This document shows positions 38,531-50,500 of a stretch of DNA of 64,000 nucleotides, piece by piece. Where the stretch lies: positions 1,860,001-1,924,000 of the forward strand of contig OZ242021.1 of assembly GCA_965204925.1 (NCBI GenBank). The letters are read 5' to 3'. The DNA is from G963663315 sp965204925. Its GTDB lineage: Bacteria; Pseudomonadota; Gammaproteobacteria; Arenicellales; Poriferihabitantaceae. The notes below the pieces were generated by a model. It saw only the letters and a list, made by a program, of their open reading frames with translations, was not told the DNA's origin and made no database searches. The stretch's first letter is position 1. Each line of letters starts with the position of its first letter. A program made the translations under genes and the position numbers.

Positions 38531-41500
38531 ATGTCTGGCAAGGTCGGGCGTCGTCCGGGCGTTGCGCTGGCGGCCTTTCTGTTACTGGCGCTCGCCGCCT
38601 TACCGCTCCCCCAGAGCCGCGCGGATAGCCTGATTCTCACCGGCCGCGCCTATGACGGTCATGTGGTTCTCAGTTTTTCCAAGGATTTTCAAGCCTCTGT
38701 CGATTACCGGTACAAGGAAAGCGGTAGCGATAAAGGCTACGGCGGCTGGATAGAATGGCCAACAGAGCACCTGGGTGTTTCGAACGGAACTGTCACGGTG
38801 TCCGGCCTGAAAAACAACACCGCTTACACTTTCCAGGCCAGAGAGACATTTTCCGTCCATTCCCTTGTCTCCTCCGGGGTGACCCTGACACCGAGCAGAC
38901 GGGAGGTAACGCTGTCGACATCCAGGTTGACGGTCGCCGAAGGGGGCAGCGCCGCGTATAAGGTGAAACTCACAGAGCAGCCGCGCAGCGATGTGACGGT
39001 GACCGTGAGCGTGACCGGCGCCGCGGGCGATGTCACGATATCGGGTTCACCGCTTGTGTTCACGCCGCGCAACTATGCCATGCCGCAGACCGTGACGGTA
39101 AGCGCGGCCGCGGACAAGGATGCGCTGCAAGACCCCGATGTGGTCCTTGCCCACCGCGCTACGGGCGGCGGCTATGATGAGACGGTTGTCGACCCGGTGA
39201 CCGTGACCGTAGCCGAGCAGGCCCTGGCGTCGGTCATTACCCTGTCGACCGCCTCGACCGAGGTCAGCGAAGGAAATTCCGGCAGGAAGAAGGTCGTCGT
39301 GAACATCAACCTGACCCCCGACTTTGTCAAGGATAACAAGGCGAAAGAACGGTTCACGAGTATGCTCATTACTGTGGATCCCGGCAGTAAGGCAAGGGTA
39401 GCCAGAACCGCCAGTTCTTGCTTCTTTTATGACGATCGTGGTTACCTGTCTTCTCATAGAGCCGATATGTGCTGGGATTCGATCATCAATACTCCCAACA
39501 TGATTCAAGGCAACGGCCTGAGACCGGATACCAAGACGACCAGTTTCAGCTTCTACATTCTCGGAGATACCCGGCGCGAGGAAAATAAAACCCTGAAGTT
39601 CAATGTTCAGCCGCAGATCCGCTTTGTTACCCATGGACCGGCCGAGAGCATTACCATTACGATCGTGGACGACGATGTTCCCCCGGCCACGCCGACGGGG
39701 CTCAAGGCCACGCCGGGCGCCGCACAGGTAGCGCTGGTCTGGGATGATTTGAAAAACCCCACGATCACGGCATGGCAGGTACAGCGGAGAGTGGGCACGG
39801 AACCCTGGGGCGGCTGGCAGAATATTGCCGGCTCGGGCGCCGCTACCACGAGCCACACGGTGACCGGGCTGATCGGCGAGTCGCCGCTGCATTACACGCT
39901 ATCTGATCGCGCAGCGAGAACGTATACATTCCGGGTGCGCGCCGTGAATGCCTCCGGCTCCAGCGCCGCTTCTGAAGGAATAACCGCAACGCTATTGCCG
40001 CGCCCCGCTATGATGCTCTCGAAGTCCGCGCTGACTCTCGTCGAGGGCGGCAGCGATACGTATACGGTGCAGCCGAATGTGGCTCCCGACGGCGCGGTCA
40101 CCGTGACCCTGCGCGCCGAGCCCGCGCAAAAAGTCTCCCTGCAGCCGGGCGCGCTGACCTTCACGCCGGCGAACTGGGACGCCGAACAAGTGGTGACGGT
40201 AAACGCTCTTGTGGATGAGGATGCCGCGGACAACACGGTCTCGATCACGCATGAGGTGGCGGCGGCCGGCACGAACTATGCGGACGTGAGCGCGCCGCGG
40301 CTGCCATTGCGGGTGACCGATAGCACGCCAACCTTGCGGTTGGCGAGCTCTCCCGCGGCGGTGACCGAGGGTGAGGCGATCCGCCTTGTCGTGATATCCG
40401 ACCGCGCGCTGAACGGCGATCAGGCCGTGAACCTGACCCTCGCGGCGCGCGGCGCCAGCGGATTCGCGGCGGCGGATATCCCCGGCGGCCTCGGCCCGCG
40501 CGCCTTCACCGCAGCCTTCGGCGCCGCGGGCGGTACCACGGGGACGGTTGTGATCCCTACCGCGTCCGATGCGGATGTGGAGGGTACGGAGGCCTACTCG
40601 ATCACGCTGAACGATGCGTCCGGTTATGCGGTCGGTACCGACACCACGGTCGCCGGTACGCTGAAAGACGGCACGCCGTCGACATGGAGCGGCGCGCCGG
40701 ACGCGCCTGCCGGGCTGGCCGCGGTCGCGGGCAACCGCTCCGCGCGGCTTGAATGGCAGGCGCAGCCCGGGCAGCGTATCATCGCGTGGATTTACCGCTA
40801 TATCAGCGGACGCACCGAGAAAAGCGTTACCATCGCGGACGCGGACGCCACTTCCGCCCTCGTGACGGGATTGACCAATGGCGCAGCGCACCGCTTTCAG
40901 CTCAGGGCGGTCGGAGCGGGAGGTAACAGCGCGTGGTCCGGCGAGGTTGCCGTCACCCCTGTCGCGCGAGCGCCCGCCGCGCCGCGCGGCCTGTCCGTTG
41001 CGGCGGGTGATGGCAGGGTCACGCTGGCTTGGGCCAACCCGGGCGATGAGACGATTGGCGGCTGGCAGTTTCGCCATACCGACAGATTGCTCGATTGGCG
41101 CGACGCCCCGTGGAGCGATATCGGTGGTTCGGGCAGGGATACAACCCGTCATACGGTGAGCGGCTTGACCAACGGTTTGGCGTATCGTTTTCAGGTGCGC
41201 GCGGTGAACGCTGCCGGGGCAGGCGAGTCCTCTCCGGAAATCCGCTCGACGCCCCCCGGCGCGCCGTGCCGGATCGCTGTCCGTAACGCCGTTGCCAGCG
41301 GTCCGGGGATAACGTTCGGGCTCAGAATCCCGGCCAACTGCGGGCCGATCTCGGACGTCCGGTATCAGGTCAAGGCTTCCAGCCAGAGCTGGGCGGATGT
41401 GGACCAGGAGCGATTGCGCGACCCCGGCTTGCGTTCATTGTCGAACAGTGAATCCGTTGTCACCCCGCCCGCGCTTGCTTTTGCGGCGGTTTCCGGGCGT

Positions 41501-44500
41501 GGCTTGTACGATGTTCGTGTGTGGGCGCTCTACAAAGACGCCGCGGGGCAGGCATCGACGCCGGCGTCAGTGTGGGTTGGAGCGCCGGACGCTCCGCGCG
41601 GATTGAGTGTCTCTCCCGCCAACCGGTCTGTTGTGTTGACGTGGCGGGCGATTCCCGGACAGCGGGTGAGGGCCTGGGAATATCGCTATAAAAGGGACAC
41701 CGGCGGCTACGGCGATCCGGCGCGGGTCGCCGGCGCCAATGTGACCACGGTCACGATCGCGGGTCTTGACAATGAGGTGCCTTATTCCTTTCAGTTGCGG
41801 GCCGTCGGAGAACGTATCGGCGCGTGGTCACGGTCAGTGACCGCGAGCCCGGTGTGGCCGCCGCTGGCCGCCTCCGGTTTGGCGGTCAGCGTGGGAGATG
41901 GAGAAGCATTTCTGTCGTGGGATGACGCGCAGGATGAGACGATCAGCAAATGGCAGGTGCAGCGCAAGCAAGGCGGCGGCAGCTATGGAGAGTGGCGCGA
42001 TATCGCTGACTCCGGCGCCTCCACGACCCGCTACACGGCGACCGGTCTGACCAACGGAACGCTTTACGCGTTCAGGATACGCGCGCGCAATGCAGGGGGT
42101 AACGGCGCGCAATCCGCGGAGGTGACGGTAACCCCCGGTCCGCCCTGCAAGATCGGCGCGTCAGTCGAGGCGGTCGACAGCAGAAAACGCCTTTTGATCG
42201 GTCTGAACATACCTGCCAACTGCGGCCCGATTACCAATGTCGAGTACCAGAGCAAGAGCCCCGCCGAGAACTGGGGCGAGGTCGCATGGACCCGCATGGG
42301 CGCAGACCTGCGCCGCTTTGCCAGCAGCACATCGGTCACCACTCCGCGCGCCCGCGAGGAAGTGGCATTGAGCGGGCGCGGTTATCGCGAGGTTCGTGTG
42401 CGCGCGTTCAACGGGCGCATTGCCGGGGCGGTCTCCGATGTGGTACAGACATGGTACGGCGCGCCGGACAGCCCCGGCGGACTGCGTGTTACTCCGGGCA
42501 ATGGCTCGGTCACCCTCACATGGAATGCGCAGCCCGGACAGGGTATCGTAAGCTGGAAATACCGCTACAAGGCCGGTAGCGGAGAGTACGGAGAGTATTT
42601 TACAGTGGCAGGCGGTGAAACGACATCGGTCACGGTCTCCGGGTTCAATGCTCCGCGGCTGCTTACCTTCGAGCTGATAGCCAACCGGCCGTCGGTTTCC
42701 AGCGACGGCGCGACCGCATCGGCGTACTCGTTAGGACTGCTTGTACCGGCCAAGCCTGCGGGGCTGGGCTTTACAGCGGGCAATGCACAGGCGAGGCTGT
42801 CGTGGAGCGATCTGCGCGATATCAGCGTCAGCAAATGGCAGGTGCAGCAGAATGGCAGCTGGAGCGATATAAAAGACTCCGGCGCCTCCACGACCAGCCA
42901 CACGGTGACCAGGCTGACCAACGGCCAGGTCTACACGTTCAGGGTGCGCGCCGTGAACAGCGCCGGCACAGGTTCTGTCTCGGACGCGGTGAGCGTCACC
43001 CCCGGCGCGGCCCCATGCAAGATTATCGTGGACAGCGCGCAAATCAGCGCAAACACAATTTCTTTCGGATTGCGCATCCCCGCCGGTTGCGGCGCGATCA
43101 CCGATGTGCAGCGTAAAGTCAAGAGCGCTGCCCGGGGATGGGATGATGTTGCATGGGCCGCGCTCGCTACGGCAGGGTTGCGCCGCTTCGACGACAGCGG
43201 TACGCCGACAACCCCGAGCCTGAGGGAGTCGATCACACTGCCGACAGGCGCGAGCGGGCGTTATGACCTCAGGGTGCGCGCGAAGAATGGCGATAACGCC
43301 GGCGTCTGGTCCGATGCCGTATCACTGCGCGTCGGCAAGCCCGCGGCGCCGACAGGCCTGAGCGCTACTGTCGGCGAGCGGCAGATAACGCTGTCGTGGA
43401 ACAGACCGGCAATTAGCTCGATCACCGGGTGGCAGCTGAGCTACGGCAAAGTGGGAGACGAACCGGGCACCTGGAAGAATATCTCCGGTTCGGGCGCCGG
43501 TACCACGAGCTACACGGTGACGGGCCTCGACGGCGGCTCCCAATATCGTTTCCGGATTCGCGCCAGAAACGCCCTCGGCGAGGGCGGGATCTCCGCATGG
43601 GTGAGCGCAACGCCGGTGGAAAGACTGGCTCCGGTACTGAGCGCCACCGAGGGTAACCGCTATGTGCAGCTCACGTGGACATATGACGGGGTACCGCTCG
43701 GCGGCGGTTCGTTTCTATTGCATTGGACGCGCCCCGGTTTGGGGTACTGGGTTCCCAGGTGGATTCCGGGGCACGCAAGCGCCAGAAGCTGGAGAATGAA
43801 CCCTCTGTTAAATGACAGGACATATAGCGCGCGGATTTCAGGCTGGCGACAAGGCCGGCAAGTGGCTCCGTGGTCCAATGTGGTCAAAGCAACGCCGCAT
43901 GCGCCGCTTGCCAAGCCTGCCAATGTCAGCGCTACGGCGGGCAACGGCTCGGTGACGCTGTCGTGGAATGACGCGAACAACGCCGTGATCAGCGGTTGGG
44001 AATATCGGCAGAAACCGGCTGGCGGCAATTACGGCGACGACTGGATAGCGATGACCGGTTCCACGGCATCCACGACCCGCTATACGGTTTTCAAGGACCT
44101 TGTCCCCGGTACCGCGTATACCTTCCAGGCGCGCGCGGTGACCCCGAACTACAACGGCGCGGTCTCGGATGAGGTGACGGCCACTCCCCTGCCGCCTTGC
44201 CGAATCGCAACGAGGAACGCGCGCGGCGCCGGCGCCGCCATTGCCTTCAGCCTGACGATTCCCGCCAACTGTGGCCCGATCACGAGCGTCCAGTATCAGG
44301 CCAGCGCCGCCGGATCGGACTGGAACGATGTGGAGCCGGTGGTGACCACCGCCCAGGGTCTGCGCAGCTTTGCCAACAGTAATACGGAAATTACCCCGCA
44401 GTCCGAAGAACGGGTGGCGCTGCGCGGTGTGCGCGGGCAATGGCAGATACGGGCGCGGGCGCTCAATGGAACCGCTACAGGCGCGCAATCCGAGGTTGCC

Positions 44501-47500
44501 AACGTGTGGGTCGGCGCGCCGGACGCTCCGGCCGGACTGACCGCTACGGCCGGCGTCCGTTCGGTTACGCTTGCGTGGGACGCGCAGCCCGATCAGGAGA
44601 TTCTGTCATGGGAATACCGTTACAAGAGCGGCTCTGCCGGCGCATACGGCGTTCCGGCGCGCGTCGCGGCAGCGGCGACAATGGTCTCTGTCACCGGTCT
44701 TGACGCCGGCATCGCTCATACGTTCCAGCTGCGGGCGGTAGCTTCCATGGAAGGCGCGTGGTCGAATGCGGTGGCAGCGCAGCCGCTGGAGTCGGCGAGC
44801 GAACCCGGCAAACCGGCAAGTCTCACCGCCGCGGCGGGAGATCGTTCGGTAACTCTGGCATGGGAGAAGGCGGCGGACGCGAGCATCCTGAAATGGCAGT
44901 TGCAACAGAAACGCGGCGGCGCGAACTACGGCGAGTGGAGCGATATTGACGGTTCCGATGCCGCCACGGCGCGCCATACGGTCGCCGGCTTGCGTAACGG
45001 GCTTACCTATACCTTCCGTATTCGCGCCGTGAATGCGCAAGGCGCCGGCGTGGCCTCGGACGAGGCGAGCGGCGCGCCGGCGCTGCCGCAACCTCCGGCA
45101 AAGCCGCTCGGCGTCACGCTCGGGACGGGCAGCGGGCAGGTGAGTTTGACGTGGACAAACCCGCGGGACGACAGCATCGTACAGTGGCAATATCAGCACA
45201 AGGAGGGGAGCGGCAATTACGGAGAGTGGCAGCCCGTCACCGGCTCGAACGCGGATACCGCGAGTTTGACCATTACCGGTTTGAAGAACGCGACCGTGCA
45301 TGCTTTTCGACTGCGCGCGGTGAATGGGCAGGGTACCGGCGCGCTCTCGGATGAGGTGACTACGAAACCGCCGGCGCCGGTCAAATTCCGGCTTGAGCCC
45401 GGCGACGCGCAGGTGAAACTGCTGTGGGACGGTCCGCGCGACGGCAGAATCAGCCGCTGGCAATACCAGTACAAGGAGGACGGGGGGGATTATATTTCAT
45501 GGACGAATATCCAGGGATCGGATGCAAGTACCACGAGCAAGGTCGTGAGCGGGCTCGCCAACGATAAAATCCGGTTTTTCAAGCTGCGCGCGGCCAATGA
45601 TTTCGGTGGCGGCACAGAATCAAAAGAGGTTCGCGTCAGCCTGTACCGGACTCCCTGCAAACTCGGACTTGCGGTAAACCGCAATACACGTTTGAGAAGC
45701 GGGCTAAGAGATACGGGACTCCGCCCGACCATTCCGGCTAACTGCGGCAACATTACAGAGGTTCAGTACAAGGTAAAAACCGCGCAGCAGGGCTGGGACG
45801 ATGTGAATTGGGCGACTGTGGCATGGAGTGTTACTTCCCCGATCCGTGGTTCTGCCGGCATCCCCAATTCGGCGAGCGCGCGGACGGGCCTGAGCGAGGT
45901 CCTGAGATTACACCCCGATGTGTCGGATTATCGTGTGCGCGCGCGAAGTGGCGATATGTTCGGCGCGGTCACCGACTACTTGTTCGTGTTGCCCGTCGCG
46001 CGTACGCAGCCACCTGCCGGAGTGCGGGCGGAATCCTTACCCCTACGAGTGGTTCTGTATTGGGATCCCCCGGCCGCCGGTGAGGATTTCGCCGGTGTTT
46101 TGATTCACTATAAAATCGGTGTTTTTGACGCCAGCGCCGCGGCCGACAGTCCGAGTTGCTCACAATGCGCGTATGCAGCGCGCAAGGTTGTATTGGACAG
46201 AACAGGAAATTTCCATTCTCTTCCAAGTTTGCAAGCCGGCGTGAAATACAGTTTCCGTCTGGCATTCGTGTCTTCCACGGGAGCGCTCAGCGCGTTCAGC
46301 GAACCGGTATCGGCTACGCCGTTGCCTGCATTGATCAATGTGAGACGCCTGTCAGGCTTTGCCGGCGACCGACAGGCGTGGCTTGTCTGGAGCAGTAACG
46401 CTGATCCCAAGACCAAATGGCAGATGCAGCGCAAGGCCGGCGCCGGCAACTATGGCGACTGGGTCGACATTCCCGACTCGGATTCCACGAGCAGGGGGCA
46501 TACGGTGATCGGCCTTGTCAACGGAACGGAGTATGCTTTTCGGGTGCGGGGGGTGAACCTGCGCGGCCCTGGCCCGCCCTCTCAGGAAGCGCGGATAACA
46601 CCGAAGCAATCCCCGTGCCGCATTGCTACGGGGGGTGTAAGCGGTGGCGTCGCGCATATTGCATTTGGTTTGATTGTGCCGGCGCGCTGTGGCGCGATCA
46701 CCCATGTTGAATATCAGGTCAAGTCGTCGTCTGTGGAGTGGACGCGGGTGAGCTGGGTGGCGGTCAGTGATAGCGCCCTGCGCCGCTTTTCCGACCGTTC
46801 CACTGTACAGCGTTCCACGGTCAGCGAGCGCGTCAGTTTGCCATCGGCACGGGGTCGTTACGACATTCGCGCGCGCGCGTTCAACGGTCGGGTTGCGGGG
46901 GTGGCTTCTGTGCCGGTGTCGGTATGGGTTGGGGCGCCGGATACTCCGAGCGGGCTGGCTGCGGTTGCTGCGGATCGCTCGGTACAGTTGACCTGGAATG
47001 CGCAGTCGGGTCAGCCGGTAGCCGGTTGGGCGTACCGTTACAAGGTTGCTTCCGGGCAATACGGCGCTCCGGTCGAGGTGGGCGGCGGCGATACCACGAA
47101 GGTGATTGTGCCGGGTCTTCAGAACGGTCAGTTGCACACATTTCAGTTGCGCGCGCAAGGCTTTGGTGAAAGCGGCTGGTCGACTGCGGTAGAGGTGACG
47201 CCGAATCCGGTGGTTCCGGCCAGGCCTGAGGGTTTGTTCGCGCGTATCAACAGCGCCGGCAAGCTGGCTCTGTCGTGGATCAAACCGCAGGATGCCTCGA
47301 TCACGCACTGGCAGGTGAGAAGCCGGGTAGTGGGTAGCGCGGATGTCTCCCCGTGGGGTCGGATGACGGCGGTGAGTGAGCGGAACGGGATACTCTCGTG
47401 GGCCTCGAGCGTCACTTCCCTGGCGCCCGGCACAATCCTGGGGCTTGCGCTGCGCGCTGTCAACGCCACGGGAGCCGGCGAGTCTTCCGAGGCAATTTTT

Positions 47501-50500
47501 ACGCAGCCCGCGCAAGTATCGCCGGGGGTTTTGCTGGGCGCGTCTTCGCTGTTGCTTGAGGCCGGGGATTCGGCCAGTTATGCGGTCGTGCTGAAAACGA
47601 GGCCCGCCGGTGATGTGCGTGTGGCGGTGGCCAGTAGCGACGATGCGGTGGGCGTATCGCCGGCTGTTGTGACCTTTACGCAAACGGACTGGGGCGTCCC
47701 GCAGAAAGTGACGGTCACCGCCTCGGGGCGGCCGGCGGTCGGTGAGGTGTTTGCGCTTGCCACGGTTTCACACGAGGTATCCGGCTACGGCGCGGTGAGC
47801 GATGGGGGTTCGGTGACCGTGCGCGTTCTGTATGAGGAAATTGACAAGCCGGCGAAGCCGGGCGGTCTGCGGGCCACGGCCGGCGATGGTCAGGTGACCC
47901 TGAACTGGGAGAATGCGGACGATGAGACGGTCAACGCATGGCAGGTGCAATACAAAAAAGGAGGCGGCGCATACGGCCGCTGGCTCAATATTCCAGGCTC
48001 GGGTGAGCGGACGACCTCGCATACGGTGACGGGCCTTGACAACCTGGCTATTTACAGGTTCCGTGTGCGTGCGCTCAATATCGCCGGTAACAGCCCACCC
48101 TCATCGGAGGCCCCCGCTACGCCACGGGGAATTCCCGCTACGCCGAGCGATTTCACGGTGGTGAAAGGCGACGGCGAGGCAACACTCTCGTGGCGGGTAT
48201 CCTCGAATGCCCAGATAAGTGGATGGGAGCTACAGGTCAAGGAAGGGGATGGCAATTTTGGCGCATGGGACAACATTGACGGCGCGGGCAAAACTGCCAC
48301 GAGACATACGGTGAGCGACCTTGTCAATGGAACGGCATATACGTTCCGGGTGCGGGCGGTGAATGAAATTTTCAATGGCGCCGCGTCCGCGGATGTGCGT
48401 GTTGTTCTTGACGTCCCCCCGTGCCGCATTGCTACGGGGGGTGTAAGCGGTGGCGTCGCGCATATTGCATTTGGTTTGATTGTGCCGGCGCGCTGTGGCG
48501 CGATCACCCATGTTGAATATCAGGTCAAGTCGTCGTCTGTGGAGTGGACGCGGGTGAGCTGGGTGGCGGTCAGTGATAGCGCCCTGCGCCGCTTTTCCGA
48601 CCGTTCCACTGTACAGCGTTCCACGGTCAGCGAGCGCGTCAGTTTGCCATCGGCACGGGGTCGTTACGACATTCGCGCGCGCGCGTTCAACGGTCGGGTT
48701 GCGGGGGTGGCTTCTGTGCCGGTGTCGGTATGGGTTGGGGCGCCGGATACTCCGAGCGGGCTGGCTGCGGTTGCTGCGGATCGCTCGGTACAGTTGACCT
48801 GGAATGCGCAGTCGGGTCAGCCGGTAGCCGGTTGGGCGTACCGTTACAAGGTTGCTTCCGGGCAATACGGCGCTCCGGTCGAGGTGGGCGGCGGCGATAC
48901 CACGAAGGTGATTGTGCCGGGTCTTCAGAACGGTCAGTTGCACACATTTCAGTTGCGCGCGCAAGGCTTTGGTGAAAGCGGCTGGTCGACTGCGGTAGAG
49001 GTGACGCCGAATCCGGTGGTTCCGGCCAGGCCTGAGGGTTTGTTCGCGCGTATCAACAGCGCCGGCAAGCTGGCTCTGTCGTGGATCAAACCGCAGGATG
49101 CCTCGATCACGCACTGGCAGGTGAGAAGCCGGGTAGTGGGTAGCGCGGATGTCTCCCCGTGGGGTCGGATGACGGCGGTGAGTGAGCGGAACGGGATACT
49201 CTCGTGGGCCTCGAGCGTCACTTCCCTGGCGCCCGGCACAATCCTGGGGCTTGCGCTGCGCGCTGTCAACGCCACGGGAGCCGGCGAGTCTTCCGAGGCA
49301 ATTTTTACGCAGCCCGCGCAAGTATCGCCGGGGGTTTTGCTGGGCGCGTCTTCGCTGTTGCTTGAGGCCGGGGATTCGGCCAGTTATGCGGTCGTGCTGA
49401 AAACGAGGCCCGCCGGTGATGTGCGTGTGGCGGTGGCCAGTAGCGACGATGCGGTGGGCGTATCGCCGGCTGTTGTGACCTTTACGCAAACGGACTGGGG
49501 CGTCCCGCAGAAAGTGACGGTCACCGCCTCGGGGCGGCCGGCGGTCGGTGAGGTGTTTGCGCTTGCCACGGTTTCACACGAGGTATCCGGCTACGGCGCG
49601 GTGAGCGATGGGGGTTCGGTGACCGTGCGCGTTCTGTATGAGGAAATTGACAAGCCGGCGAAGCCGGGCGGTCTGCGGGCCACGGCCGGCGATGGTCAGG
49701 TGATCCTGAACTGGGAGAATGCGGACGATGAGACGGTCAACGCATGGCAGGTGCAATACAAAAAAGGAGGCGGCGCATACGGCCGCTGGCTCAATATTCC
49801 AGGCTCGGGTGAGCGGACGACCTCGCATACGGTGACGGGCCTTGACAACCTGGCTATTTACAGGTTCCGTGTGCGTGCGCTCAATATCGCCGGTAACAGC
49901 CCACCCTCATCGGAGGCCCCCGCTACGCCACGGGCGCCGCTTTGCAAGATCGGGGCAAGGGATTTTACCGGCAACGATGTTTCATTCTCCCTGAGCATCC
50001 CGGCTGATTGCGGCGCCATTGCCAATGTACAGCGCAAGATCAAGTCGGCGGCGCAAGGCTGGGACGATGTGCAATGGAAGCCTCTGACAAATATGCAACT
50101 GCGCAGTTTTCCGAACAGCAATACGGTGACCAGTCCGAGCGCTCGTGAGGTGGTCTCTTCCCTGTCGCTAACGGGCCGTATCCAGCTTCTTCTGCGGGCC
50201 CTTGATTCCAGTGAACATCCGGGGCCCGAGTCCGATCCGGTCAGCGCCTGGATCGGGGCGCCGGATACACCGCGCGGACTGGTTGCCGTGGGCGCGGGGA
50301 ACGCGGCCACGCTGCGATGGAATGCCCAGCCGGAGCAGGAGATCAGCGGCTGGCAGTATCGCTACAAGTCTGGCGACGGTGAGTACGGTTCGCCCGTGGC
50401 GGTTGCCGGCGAAAGCGCTGTGAGCGTTGTTATCAAGGGGCTGGCGCATGGCGTGGAGCATGCCTTCCAGTTGCGCGCCGTGGGGCATGCCGCCAGCGCC

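Noticed and set aside
46611..49934. Transposon or prophage as the cause of the exact duplication
   Set aside because: No transposase, terminal inverted repeats or target duplications; the copies are in-frame parts of one gene.
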